A stretch of DNA of 12,217 bases from an uncultured bacterium (lineage in GTDB: Bacteria > Eisenbacteria > RBG-16-71-46 > CAIMUX01), in NCBI GenBank assembly GCA_946886185.1, contig CAMPIC010000034.1, forward strand, positions 1 through 12,217, in the 5' to 3' direction. This document shows, in pieces, positions 1-7,231 of this stretch. A model generated the notes under the pieces. It did not search any database and was not told the DNA's origin. It saw nothing but the letters and a program-made list of their open reading frames with translations. Made by a program: the position numbers and the translations under genes. How positions within the stretch are numbered: position 1 is the stretch's first letter; each line of letters starts with the position of its first letter.

Positions 1-102
1 CTCGGAGGTCCCAAAGCAGGCGGTTGTGGATGTCAAGCGTGTCGGTGAAGGCGATACCGGAAAGACCACGCTCTTACGCAGACTCTTTACAGCATCGACG
101 GT
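1..102. other. Left-edge segment, no gene assigned
   Basis: The + strand frame of the downstream TPR-like gene is closed by TGA at 46-48 but open from 49, with no ATG, GTG or TTG until 103. A different frame (from base 2) is open through this segment and reads VGEGDTGKTT, which fits a Walker A pattern (GxxxxGKT), but it continues into low-quality arginine- and cysteine-rich sequence and stops at 377-379. The segment may be the 3' end of an upstream gene, a decayed or frameshifted 5' part of the TPR-like gene, or simply leader. The sequence alone does not decide. Confidence 0.3.
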
Positions 103-735
103 ATGCATTTGTTCGAGCAAAAGGTGCAGATCTCTCCCGACGACCCCGAACACCGGCGAATTCGCGACGCCACCGCGCGCGCGCGTCGCAGCCGTGCGTC
201 ATTCGCGGAGGCGGCGGCGTTGTGGATGGACGGGGACAACATTCCCGCGCTGCGCAGGATGCTCGAGGCTTATCGGGATGATGTCTCCAGCATCCCGGCG
301 TACCAAATGCTGCGCAATATGCGGCGGCATATCGTGCAGCACGGCGCACCCGCGACTCCCGAGATGGAGGCGCTTCTGAACGAGACCGACGAGCTAGTGC
401 CTCCGCTCACACAGGAGGGCACATTCGAGGATGTACGGGACGTCAGTACTCAGCTACGAGCTTTAGCTGCGCAGCAGGCTGAGGCTGGCCGAATTCCCTG
501 GGCCATCAGGTACCTCGAGCAGGCGCGCGACCTCGATCCGCGAGAGTTCGATACCGTGATTGAACTCGTTGCCGCGCTCGCCGCGGCCCAACGATTCAGC
601 GAGGCGCGCGAGATTCTGGTCCAATCCGTGGAGCAGGGAATCCTGACCACGGGAGTCCTCCATTCGGACGCGCGGCTGGCCGGCTTGCAGTCGCGACCGG
701 AGTTCCGGGATCTGGTCACCGAGAGTTTCAAGTAA
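103..735 (+). CDS. TPR-like helical repeat protein (possibly 5'-truncated)
   Basis: The product is 210 residues, apparently soluble, with no signal peptide or membrane segment. Residues 110-180 look like two tetratricopeptide-type helical pairs: AIRYLEQARDLDP (134-146) is a classic second TPR helix plus loop, followed by a similar helix pair ending in EAREILVQSVEQG. The tail, DARLAGLQSRPEFRDLV (189-205), is the usual C-terminal cap of many TPR proteins. The N-terminal third is charged and of unknown role. TPRs mediate protein-protein contacts, so no enzymatic role can be named. The ATG at 103 is the only start in this open stretch but has no clear Shine-Dalgarno sequence, so the gene may really be the end of a longer protein interrupted by a frameshift near 50-100. 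It converges on the hydrolase gene with a 39-base gap and no obvious terminator. Confidence 0.6.
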   Translation: MHLFEQKVQISPDDPEHRRIRDATARARRSRASFAEAAALWMDGDNIPALRRMLEAYRDDVSSIPAYQMLRNMRRHIVQHGAPATPEMEALLNETDELVPPLTQEGTFEDVRDVSTQLRALAAQQAEAGRIPWAIRYLEQARDLDPREFDTVIELVAALAAAQRFSEAREILVQSVEQGILTTGVLHSDARLAGLQSRPEFRDLVTESFK

Positions 736-774
736 TCCGGTCTCTGGCGCCCCCAAGTCGCCGTGAATCTCATT

Positions 775-3021
775 TTAGTTCCGGATCGCCAGAGCCTGAC
801 CGTCGGTGTCGCTCGGGATCGGAACGTCGAAGAGCGACAGCAGCGTCGGGAAGATGTCCTCGATTCCCGGCACCTCGTTCAGAGCGAGCGGCTGGTTGCA
901 GAACAGGATGCCGTGAACCAGGCTCGGATCGAGGCTGCAATGGTCGCCGCTCCACTTGTCGTCGTTCGCCTCGAACATTTCCCGCGGCACTCCTCCCAGC
1001 GAGGTCTGCCAGGACACGCGGTAGCCGTAGGTGTTGGCGACCCGCATGTCGGGAATGATGTCGGGATCGAACCTCTTATACATCTCGTCGCGCCGGTACA
1101 CTTTGGCCACGGGATGCTCACCGGTGTCGGGATCCACGTACGCTTCCATGGCCGCGGCGACGTCGAGGCAGAGCTGATCGTATTCCGCACCCGGAGTCAC
1201 GATCCCTTGCTTCTCCCGTCCCAGCAGGTTGACGTAGAGCGCTCCCAGACCGAGCGCATAGACGCGAGTCCGCTCCCAATCGACGTTCGGCCAGAACTGC
1301 CCTTCGACGAAAAGATCGTCCAGAGTGAGGAGCTGATTCTGGTCCTGCCCTTTCAAGGTCATGAACCCGTTGCGCACCAGCCAGGTGTTGGTGTTGAACG
1401 ACCGTTTCCAGTTGGCGAAGCCGTGATCGGAGCAGATCAGGAGCACCCCGTCCGGCGGCATCCGGTCCATGACCCGGCCGACGATCGCGTCCATCCGCTG
1501 ATAGGCGCGCAGGATGAAGTCTCCCCACTGGGGAGCGAGCGCGGGGTCGTAGGCCGGATGGTTCGGATCGAGGAACCGATAGAACATGTGGCCGGCCCGG
1601 TCGGTGAAGTAGAAGATCTGGCAGTAGAGCCGCTCGTCCGGGTTTTCCAGGAACGAGGAGAGGATCTCCTCGAACTTGGAGATGGTGAACTCGTAATCCT
1701 CCGCGAACACCTCTTCCGGAAGCACGTTTTCGTTCAAGGCCCAGGTGTCGAGCGCCCATCCCAGCGTCTTCCAGTCGCCGATGTGATCGTGGATCTCGGC
1801 CGCGAAATCGGGCGGATCGGTGATCGGCACGATCGGATCGAGCGGATCGATGTTGATCGGGCTCATGTACAACTTCACTTCCCGATCGAGCTCGATCAGG
1901 TAAAAGCGCGCGATGCCGTGCACCTTGACGAGCTTGCGGATCGGAAACTCCAACCGCACGAAGTCGCTCCACTCCCCCTGCCGGAGCTGGACGGTCTGCT
2001 CCGGGAGCTGGATCTCGATGGAATGGTTCTCCCAATCGAGCGCCAGCGTGGCCGGCAGATGGATCTCCGGCGGATCGTCGAACAGCTTGTTGAACGGTCC
2101 ATGAATGAACGTCTTGACCTGCGAATCGCCCCGCTCCACGTCGAGGAGGATCACCTTGCCGCCCATCTCCGTGTCCGCGGATCCTTGCGGAACGACTTCC
2201 GAGGTGTAGAACGAATAGGTCCCGAAGGTCCCGCGAATGTCCGGCACGCCCAATCCCGAAAGGAGCCGGCCGTTCGGATTCGGATCGGGTGGAAAGGTCT
2301 GCGGAACGCGGATGATCGTGGAATGGATCCCGTGATCGGAGAGGATCTGCCAGAAAGGAGTCCCCTTGCGCTGGTTGATCGCGATCGGGCGCTTTTGCGG
2401 CACGTTCTCCGCGACGAAGGAACGCGCGAGAGGAAACACCACTCCCGCCCCGACCAATCCGACCAGCAAGCCGACCCATCCCTTGCGCGTGATGAGCGCC
2501 CCGAGAATGAGCAGGAGAAGGAACGCCGCACCCGCCGCGCCTGCCCCCATGTAGAGCGGGTTCTTCGGACCGAAAGCGAACGGAGCCTCCGACGGCTTGG
2601 TCATGGCGAAGTCGGGCGCGTAGGTGTGCACGTCCCTTTTCAAGAAGTCGAAGATCTCGGTGGAGCCGGGATCCTTGCCCGTGGCGAAGGTGGACCACGA
2701 AACCGGCGTCTGCGGCGGGTTGGTCGGGATCAGATCGGAGAAAGTCCCTTGCTTGCGCAGCCGATCCAGATTGGGGAGCTTTCCCTCGTCCATCCAGTTG
2801 CGCACCATCGCGGCGTCCGCGCCGTCGAAGCCGAGCACGACTACTTTGGACGGTCCGTCTTGGGCCTGCGCTTTCTCGGGGGCGGAGATCATCGCGATGC
2901 AGAAGAGGACGAGCATCGTTCCATGGCCGATGATCCTGCGGGCGCGAGAGGCGATCTTGCATCGCGCCGGAAGAGGGCCGAAGCTGCGCGGAACGCAGGA
3001 GGAAATCGGCTGGCCGATCAT
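775..3021 (-). CDS. Alkaline-phosphatase-superfamily hydrolase with internal membrane segments
   Basis: This is a 748-residue enzyme of the type I phosphodiesterase/nucleotide pyrophosphatase branch of the alkaline phosphatase superfamily, which hydrolyses phosphate or sulfate esters with two metal ions. Visible metal and nucleophile motifs are VVVLGFDGAD (Asp66), NPPQTPVSW (candidate nucleophile Thr105), FTDRAGH (Asp474, His478), CSDHG (Asp532, His533) and SGDH (His694). A late signal-like stretch (residues 36-46, ending near AQAQ) follows a long basic N-terminus, implying export. Two hydrophobic segments at about 158-178 and 182-200 sit between the nucleophile and the rest of the catalytic core, so the protein is probably also membrane-anchored. 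I chose ATG 3021 because GAAGGAG lies 5 bases upstream; the GTG at 3027 overlaps that site. The gene is divergent from the histidine kinase gene. The substrate is unknown; family membership is confident. Confidence 0.85.
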   Translation of the reverse strand: MIGQPISSCVPRSFGPLPARCKIASRARRIIGHGTMLVLFCIAMISAPEKAQAQDGPSKVVVLGFDGADAAMVRNWMDEGKLPNLDRLRKQGTFSDLIPTNPPQTPVSWSTFATGKDPGSTEIFDFLKRDVHTYAPDFAMTKPSEAPFAFGPKNPLYMGAGAAGAAFLLLLILGALITRKGWVGLLVGLVGAGVVFPLARSFVAENVPQKRPIAINQRKGTPFWQILSDHGIHSTIIRVPQTFPPDPNPNGRLLSGLGVPDIRGTFGTYSFYTSEVVPQGSADTEMGGKVILLDVERGDSQVKTFIHGPFNKLFDDPPEIHLPATLALDWENHSIEIQLPEQTVQLRQGEWSDFVRLEFPIRKLVKVHGIARFYLIELDREVKLYMSPINIDPLDPIVPITDPPDFAAEIHDHIGDWKTLGWALDTWALNENVLPEEVFAEDYEFTISKFEEILSSFLENPDERLYCQIFYFTDRAGHMFYRFLDPNHPAYDPALAPQWGDFILRAYQRMDAIVGRVMDRMPPDGVLLICSDHGFANWKRSFNTNTWLVRNGFMTLKGQDQNQLLTLDDLFVEGQFWPNVDWERTRVYALGLGALYVNLLGREKQGIVTPGAEYDQLCLDVAAAMEAYVDPDTGEHPVAKVYRRDEMYKRFDPDIIPDMRVANTYGYRVSWQTSLGGVPREMFEANDDKWSGDHCSLDPSLVHGILFCNQPLALNEVPGIEDIFPTLLSLFDVPIPSDTDGQALAIRN

Positions 3022-3110
3022 GCACACTCCTTCATCGGACTCTGTATGGTGACGGGCGCGCTTTCGCCCGTGAGGGCGGAGCCGGCGCGCAAAGTTCGAG
3101 GGACTGTAGC
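3022..3110. promoter_or_regulatory. Divergent intergenic region with a 7-bp hairpin
   Basis: These 89 bases separate the divergent hydrolase and kinase genes and must hold the 5' signals of both. A perfect inverted repeat, ACGGGCG (3052-3058) and CGCCCGT (3065-3071), with a 6-base spacer could be an operator or a leader hairpin. Ribosome binding sites are clear on both sides: GAAGGAG (3033-3027, minus strand) and GAGGG about 8 bases before ATG 3111. I could not identify convincing -35/-10 or -24/-12 elements on either strand. Confidence 0.4.
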
Positions 3111-4478
3111 ATGACCACGGAACGCGTCCCAGCGGGCGGCAGACGGCATCGCCGGCGCAGCGACTATCTCGCGTTGCTCGGCGCCCTCCTTGCCCTCACC
3201 GTGCTCGTGAGCTACGGAAATGGCTGGCTGCTCTACCGCCAGGTCCGCAACGAGCTCGACCGGCTCATGGGAGAGCGGCTCCTCGCGATCGCCACCACCG
3301 TGGCCGGTACCATCGGGAGCGATCGTTTCGCGGAGCTCGCCGTGTTCGGAGCGAGCTCGGTCGCGTATGGAGAGACGCGCGTCGAGCTCGCGACGATCGC
3401 CGCGAGCAACGATCTCGAGAACATCACTCTGCTCGACTCTTCCGGCAACACCATCTTCGATCTCTCCGGGGAAGCGCCGCTCGGCGCTCCGAACGCGCTC
3501 CTCGCGCTCCAGCCGGAGCTCCAGACCGCGCTCATCTCCGGGCTTCCACAGACCTCGCCGCTCGTCCGCGTACCGGTGGCGGGGCGGAGCCAGTTCATGA
3601 AGGCGGGCTACGCTCCGATCGAGCAGGAGCTCGGCGGAGTGGTCGGCGCGGTCGTGGTCCAGGGTAGCAGCGCCTTCTTCGCGGTGCTCCCGGAGCTGCG
3701 CTCCAAAGCGATCGGCTCCGCGCTGATCGGCCTGTTCGCGGTCTCGGTGCTCGGCTTCTTCTTCTTCCGCGTGCTCCGGTCGCTCACCCGGCTGGAGGAT
3801 TCGCTGCGCAGCACCGCCGCGCTCTCCGCGATCGGCCAGATCGCCTCCATCGTCGCGCACGAGGTGAAGAACCCGCTCGCGATCATCCGCTCCCGCGCGG
3901 AGCGAGTGCGCGCGAAGATCGAGGCGGGCAAGGACAGCGCGGAGGTGCTCTCCTGGTTCGAGGCGATCCCCTCCGAGATCGACCGCCTCGACGAAATCGT
4001 CACGAGCTATCTCTCGCTCGCGCGGCCCGACGCGGGAGAGCGCCGCAGCGATACGCGCGCCGTCATCGAAGAGATCGCCCGTCTCCTGCGGCCCGATCTC
4101 GATCGTCGCGGGGTCGCGCTCACGCTGGAGGTTCCCGACGAGCCGCTGGAGGCAGCGATCGGCGCGCGCTCCCTCAAGCAGATTCTGCTCAACCTCTTGC
4201 TCAACGCGGCACAGGCGATGGAAGGGGAGGGGGGTTCGATCGTGATCGGCGCGGCACGCCAGGAGGAGCGCGTCCGTGTTTCCGTGCGCGATACGGGGCG
4301 CGGAATGAGCGAAGAGGAGATCCGGCGGGCTTTCGAGCCGTTCTACACCACGAAGGCGACTGGATCGGGACTCGGGCTCACGCTGGTGCGCTCTCTCGTG
4401 CAAGGGAGCGCGGGAGTGATGGACATCAAGTCCCGCCCTGGAAAAGGAACCGAGGTCATCCTGCTGTTTTCATCATGA
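3111..4478 (+). CDS. Membrane sensor histidine kinase
   Basis: This 455-residue kinase autophosphorylates on histidine and should donate the phosphoryl group to the response regulator encoded next. A basic N-terminus leads into a first membrane helix (about 19-43). An extracytoplasmic domain (about 44-195) has single-Cache-like features: ITLLDSSGNTIFDLSG, then KAGYAPIEQELGGVVGAVVV. A second membrane helix lies at about 198-222, with little or no HAMP linker. The HisKA H-box is VAHEVKNPL (His250). The ATPase domain shows the N-box NLLLNAAQAM (361-370), G1 box DTGRGM (394-399), F-box FEPFYTTK (408-415) and G2 box GSGLGL (418-423). All catalytic boxes are intact. The architecture resembles NtrB/ZraS-type kinases that pair with sigma-54 regulators. 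GAGGG lies 8 bases before the ATG. The signal sensed is unknown. Confidence 0.93.
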   Translation: MTTERVPAGGRRHRRRSDYLALLGALLALTVLVSYGNGWLLYRQVRNELDRLMGERLLAIATTVAGTIGSDRFAELAVFGASSVAYGETRVELATIAASNDLENITLLDSSGNTIFDLSGEAPLGAPNALLALQPELQTALISGLPQTSPLVRVPVAGRSQFMKAGYAPIEQELGGVVGAVVVQGSSAFFAVLPELRSKAIGSALIGLFAVSVLGFFFFRVLRSLTRLEDSLRSTAALSAIGQIASIVAHEVKNPLAIIRSRAERVRAKIEAGKDSAEVLSWFEAIPSEIDRLDEIVTSYLSLARPDAGERRSDTRAVIEEIARLLRPDLDRRGVALTLEVPDEPLEAAIGARSLKQILLNLLLNAAQAMEGEGGSIVIGAARQEERVRVSVRDTGRGMSEEEIRRAFEPFYTTKATGSGLGLTLVRSLVQGSAGVMDIKSRPGKGTEVILLFSS

Positions 4479-4617
4479 TAGGGTGGCGACGGACACCGTT
4501 CGAATCCATGAGCTGCACGGAATTCAGGCGTTCATGGGCGGCGTCCTTGAACCCGCGTACACTGGTCCTGAATTTTCGAGCGTCAGCCGGACGATCACAC
4601 GTTGAGAGGAATCGATC
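4479..4617. promoter_or_regulatory. Kinase-regulator intergenic region with a spaced inverted repeat
   Basis: The 139-base gap is long for an otherwise co-oriented two-component pair. It contains a perfect 8-bp inverted repeat, AATTCAGG (4521-4528) and CCTGAATT (4567-4574), spaced by 38 bases. It also holds CGTTCGAAT at 4498-4506, close to the GTTCGAAC core of the dyads downstream of the regulator gene. A weak TTGAAC (4547-4552) has no good -10 partner. GAGAGGA precedes the regulator ATG by 7 bases. The regulator may have its own promoter and autoregulation, but this is inferred. Confidence 0.35.
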
Positions 4618-5994
4618 ATGACCCAATCCCCACGCCGGTTCCGGATCCTCGTCGTCGACGACGAGCCGGAGATCGTGCGGGATCTGGTCGATCTTCTCGG
4701 CGATGAAGGATACGAGGCGATCGGAGCTCGCTCCGGAGCCGAAGCGCTCGGGGTCTTCGAATCGGATTCCGCCGATCTGGTCCTGTCCGACGTGCGCATG
4801 CCTCCTCCCGATGGCCTCGCGCTCTTGCAGGAGCTGCGCGCGCGCGGGATCGAGATTCCGGTGATCCTGCTCACCGCTCATGCCGACGGCGAACTCGCGC
4901 GGCGCGCGGTGGAAGCGGGCGCGCACGATTATCTGACCAAGCCCTGGAACACCTTCGAGCTTCTGCTCCGCGTCCGCCGGGTCCGCGAGCGTTGGGATCT
5001 GGTCGCGGAGCGCGCGCGGCTCCGGCGCTATCTCGATCATCTCACCGGATCGGAAAGCGCCGACCTCGACCAGATGGTGGCGCGGAGCGTGGCGATGCGG
5101 GAGGTGTTCGATCTCGCCCGGCGCGTTTCCGGCTCGGATGCCACGGTCCTGATTCGTGGAGAGAGCGGCACCGGCAAGAGCGCGCTCGCCGCCGCGATCC
5201 ATCGCCTCTCTCCGCGTCGCAACGAGCCGTTCGTGAAAGTGAACTGCGGCGCAATCCCGGAGACGCTGCTGGAGAGCGAGCTGTTCGGTCACGAGAAGGG
5301 GGCGTTCACGGGGGCGATCCGCCAGAAAGCGGGCCTCTTCGAAGTCGCCGAAGGCGGCACGCTCTTTCTCGACGAAGTGGGGGACATTTCCCTGCCCGTG
5401 CAGGTCAAGCTGCTGGAGGTGATCGAGGATCGCGCGTTCCACCGCGTGGGCGGCACCGAATGGATCCGGTCGAACGTGCGCCTGCTCGCGGCTACCCATC
5501 GCAACCTGGAGGAGGCGATCGCGGAGGGCCATTTCCGGGAGGACCTGTTCTATCGGCTGAACGTATTCCCGCTGGTCCTGCCCGCGCTGCGGGAGCGCAA
5601 GGAGGACCTGCCTCTGCTCGTGGAACACTTCTTGCGCCAACGGGGACTGGAGATCACCAAAGTCGGTCCCGAAGCGATGCGAGCGATCTGCGCCTATCCA
5701 TTCCCCGGAAACGTCCGGGAGCTCCAGAACCTCATGGAGCGGGCGCTCATCCTGGCAGGTCCGGACACTCTCGGAGTGGAGCACTTCCCGACTCTGGTGG
5801 CTCGGCAACCTATTGTGGATGAAGAACTTCCGGAGATACCAGACGGGGGTATCTCCCTGGAGGAAGAGGAGCGGCGGTACATCCTGGCGGCGCTGCGCAA
5901 GGCGGAGGGGAACAAGACCCGCGCGGCCCAGCTACTCGGGATGACCCGCCGGACCCTCTATTCCAGGATGGAGCGGCACGGAATTCCGGTCTGA
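4618..5994 (+). CDS. NtrC-family sigma-54-dependent response regulator
   Basis: This 458-residue transcription activator is the likely partner of the upstream kinase. The receiver domain (about 8-120) has the acidic pair Asp14/Asp15, phosphoacceptor Asp58 (LVLSDVRMP), Thr86 and Lys108. The AAA+ sigma-54 interaction domain (about 150-380) carries Walker A GESGTGKS (181-188), the sigma-54-contacting GAFTGA loop (228-233), Walker B TLFLDE (248-253) and the GNVREL sensor II motif (364-369). The C-terminus has a Fis-type helix-turn-helix (NKTRAAQLLGMTRRTLYSRM, 432-451). All key residues for ATP hydrolysis and open-complex formation are present, so it should be a full activator. It therefore predicts sigma-54 promoters as targets, although none is obvious nearby. 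The tandem dyads just downstream are candidate binding sites (inference). Confidence 0.95.
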   Translation: MTQSPRRFRILVVDDEPEIVRDLVDLLGDEGYEAIGARSGAEALGVFESDSADLVLSDVRMPPPDGLALLQELRARGIEIPVILLTAHADGELARRAVEAGAHDYLTKPWNTFELLLRVRRVRERWDLVAERARLRRYLDHLTGSESADLDQMVARSVAMREVFDLARRVSGSDATVLIRGESGTGKSALAAAIHRLSPRRNEPFVKVNCGAIPETLLESELFGHEKGAFTGAIRQKAGLFEVAEGGTLFLDEVGDISLPVQVKLLEVIEDRAFHRVGGTEWIRSNVRLLAATHRNLEEAIAEGHFREDLFYRLNVFPLVLPALRERKEDLPLLVEHFLRQRGLEITKVGPEAMRAICAYPFPGNVRELQNLMERALILAGPDTLGVEHFPTLVARQPIVDEELPEIPDGGISLEEEERRYILAALRKAEGNKTRAAQLLGMTRRTLYSRMERHGIPV

Positions 5995-6003
5995 GGGGGT
6001 GCC

Positions 6004-6023
6004 CGGGCCGGTTCAGGGGCCCG
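6004..6023. other. Short GC-rich hairpin after the regulator gene
   Basis: CGGGCC (6004-6009) can pair with GGCCCG (6018-6023) around an 8-base loop, just after the regulator stop codon at 5992-5994. No T-run follows, so it is not a standard intrinsic terminator. It might still attenuate readthrough or mark the end of the regulator transcript. Confidence 0.3.
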
Positions 6024-6030
6024 CTCCGAT

Positions 6031-6135
6031 GTCCCGTTCGGAACGCCTGGAGACGGAGATGAGTCCCGTTCGAACGACCGGAATTCGCGGAGATGATGTC
6101 CGGTTCGGAACGCCCCGGATCGCGGAGACGATGAT
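6031..6135. repeat. Three tandem imperfect repeats, each centred on a GTTCG(G)AAC dyad
   Basis: Units start at 6031, 6063 and 6098, each with GTCC followed by a dyad: CGTTCGGAACG (6035-6045), CGTTCGAACG (6067-6076, perfect) and GTTCGGAAC (6103-6111). Dyad centres are about 31.5 and 35.5 bp apart, roughly three helical turns, so bound dimers would lie on a similar face of the DNA. Each unit ends in GGAG plus an ATG-like tail, and the last one supplies the ribosome binding site of the next gene. Tandem dyads at near-helical spacing are typical of operator or enhancer clusters for NtrC-type activators, whose gene ends 36 bases upstream. The binding protein is not shown by the sequence, and recent tandem duplication of a leader is the alternative. 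Confidence 0.7.
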
Positions 6136-7189
6136 GCAACGAGTCCTGGTTCTGATCCTGATCCTGAGCGCGTGGCTCGCCGGAGTCGGCGCGACGACCG
6201 CGCATGCCCAGGTGGATCGAGATCAGGTGCGGATCGAGCTGGAGCGGACCGATCGCGCCCTCGAGCGCGGACAGGAGCACCTCGCCGAAGCCCCCTGCGA
6301 CCGCGGCACGCAGCTGCTCGCGACGGCGCACGAGCTGCAGAGAAAGGCGCGCGGTTCCTTCCTCGCGAACACGAGAGCCGCGACCGCCCAGGCGGTAGCG
6401 CTGACGCGCCAGGCGCAGAAAGTGGTGGCCGAAGCGATCCAGGCGTGTCAGGTCGATTTCCAGGCGCACGCGATGGTGGAGAATCTCTTCACCGAGACGG
6501 AGCAAGCGGCGCAGGAGGTGCGCAACTGCCTCTCCGCGCGATCGTCCGGGTCGGAGGTGGAGCATCTCCTGAACGCCGGACTCGAACAGCTCGACAAGGC
6601 GCGCGAGGCCTATCGTTCCGAGCGGTACCGCGAGACCGTGCAGCGCGCCACCACCGCGCGCAACCTGATCCGCCGCGCGCTGCAGCAGTGCCAGGAAGAA
6701 GCGCTGGAAGGGCTCGACCTCGATCGGGTGAGCGCCGCCCTCGATCGGACTACCGAGCTTCTCGCCGAGCTGGCTGCGCATCCGGCGCTCGCGAGCGCCC
6801 CGAGGGCGCGCGCCGTGTACGAGCAGGCCCGTACGCAGCAGGAGCAGGCGCGAGCGCTCTTGCAGCGCGGTGAGCTGGAAGCGGCTCTGCGCGCGACCGA
6901 AGCGGCGCGCAATCGAGCGGTGGAGCTGAGCCGGCTTTTGGAGCAAGCTCCGGATCGGGAACGGGTCGTGCGAACGATCGAGACACTGACCGATACGATG
7001 TCCGAGCTGGCGTCCGAGATTCGCGCTTCCGAGCGGCCGGACGCGATCGCGTTGCTGGACAAGTCGGGAGAAGCGCTCGATCTCGCTCGCAGCGAGCTGT
7101 CGAAGGAGAACCTGACCGCGGCGGGACGCGCCGCGCGCATTGCGGGAGCGCTGCTGGAACGGGCGGCCGAGAAGGCTGGGCTGAGGTAG
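6134..7189 (+). CDS. Exported helix-rich protein, TPR/coiled-coil-like, unknown function
   Basis: The product is 351 residues with a clear Sec signal peptide: Arg3, then hydrophobic VLVLILILSAWLAG, with cleavage near AHA-Q (about 24-26). The mature part is almost entirely amphipathic helix, rich in Ala, Arg, Glu and Gln, with TPR-like pairs such as AREAYRSERYRETVQRATTA (156-175) and a related pair at about 228-265. Four cysteines (55, 105, 132, 186) lie in the N-terminal half and could form disulfides in the periplasm. There is no lipobox. The frame extends upstream to a GTG at 5999, but that would bury the signal peptide inside the repeats. ATG 6134, with GGAG 6 bases upstream, is preferred over the ATG at 6131. 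It is followed, in the same frame, by the beta-barrel gene, so the two probably act together in the envelope. No known family was recognised. Confidence 0.75.
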   Translation: MQRVLVLILILSAWLAGVGATTAHAQVDRDQVRIELERTDRALERGQEHLAEAPCDRGTQLLATAHELQRKARGSFLANTRAATAQAVALTRQAQKVVAEAIQACQVDFQAHAMVENLFTETEQAAQEVRNCLSARSSGSEVEHLLNAGLEQLDKAREAYRSERYRETVQRATTARNLIRRALQQCQEEALEGLDLDRVSAALDRTTELLAELAAHPALASAPRARAVYEQARTQQEQARALLQRGELEAALRATEAARNRAVELSRLLEQAPDRERVVRTIETLTDTMSELASEIRASERPDAIALLDKSGEALDLARSELSKENLTAAGRAARIAGALLERAAEKAGLR

Positions 7190-7231
7190 GGCGGTATCGC
7201 GCCGATCACCACGAGGGGCATCACCTTCCTG

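Noticed and set aside
3048..3061. GG-N10-GC spacing resembling a sigma-54 promoter upstream of the kinase gene
   Set aside because: Only the GG and GC match; the rest of the -24/-12 consensus is absent, and such pairs are frequent in GC-rich DNA.
763..3114. 783-codon open frame on the + strand opposite the hydrolase gene
   Set aside because: It is antisense to a gene with intact catalytic motifs, reads as arginine/valine/histidine-rich sequence with no domain, and long antisense frames are expected in GC-rich DNA.
4491..4511. GTTCGAATCC resembling a tRNA T-loop
   Set aside because: The flanking bases cannot form the T-stem, and no D-arm, anticodon arm or acceptor stem is present.
3018..5808. 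Minus-strand frames (461 and 450 codons) opposite the kinase and the regulator
   Set aside because: These are shadows of two genes with complete catalytic boxes.
5979..5988. CGGAATTCCG palindrome at the end of the regulator gene
   Set aside because: It lies in the coding sequence, has no T-run after it and is short enough to be chance.
5999..6133. Extension of the helical protein to the upstream GTG
   Set aside because: It would place a clear signal peptide 45 residues inside the protein and translate through the dyad repeats; ATG 6134 with GGAG is the better start.
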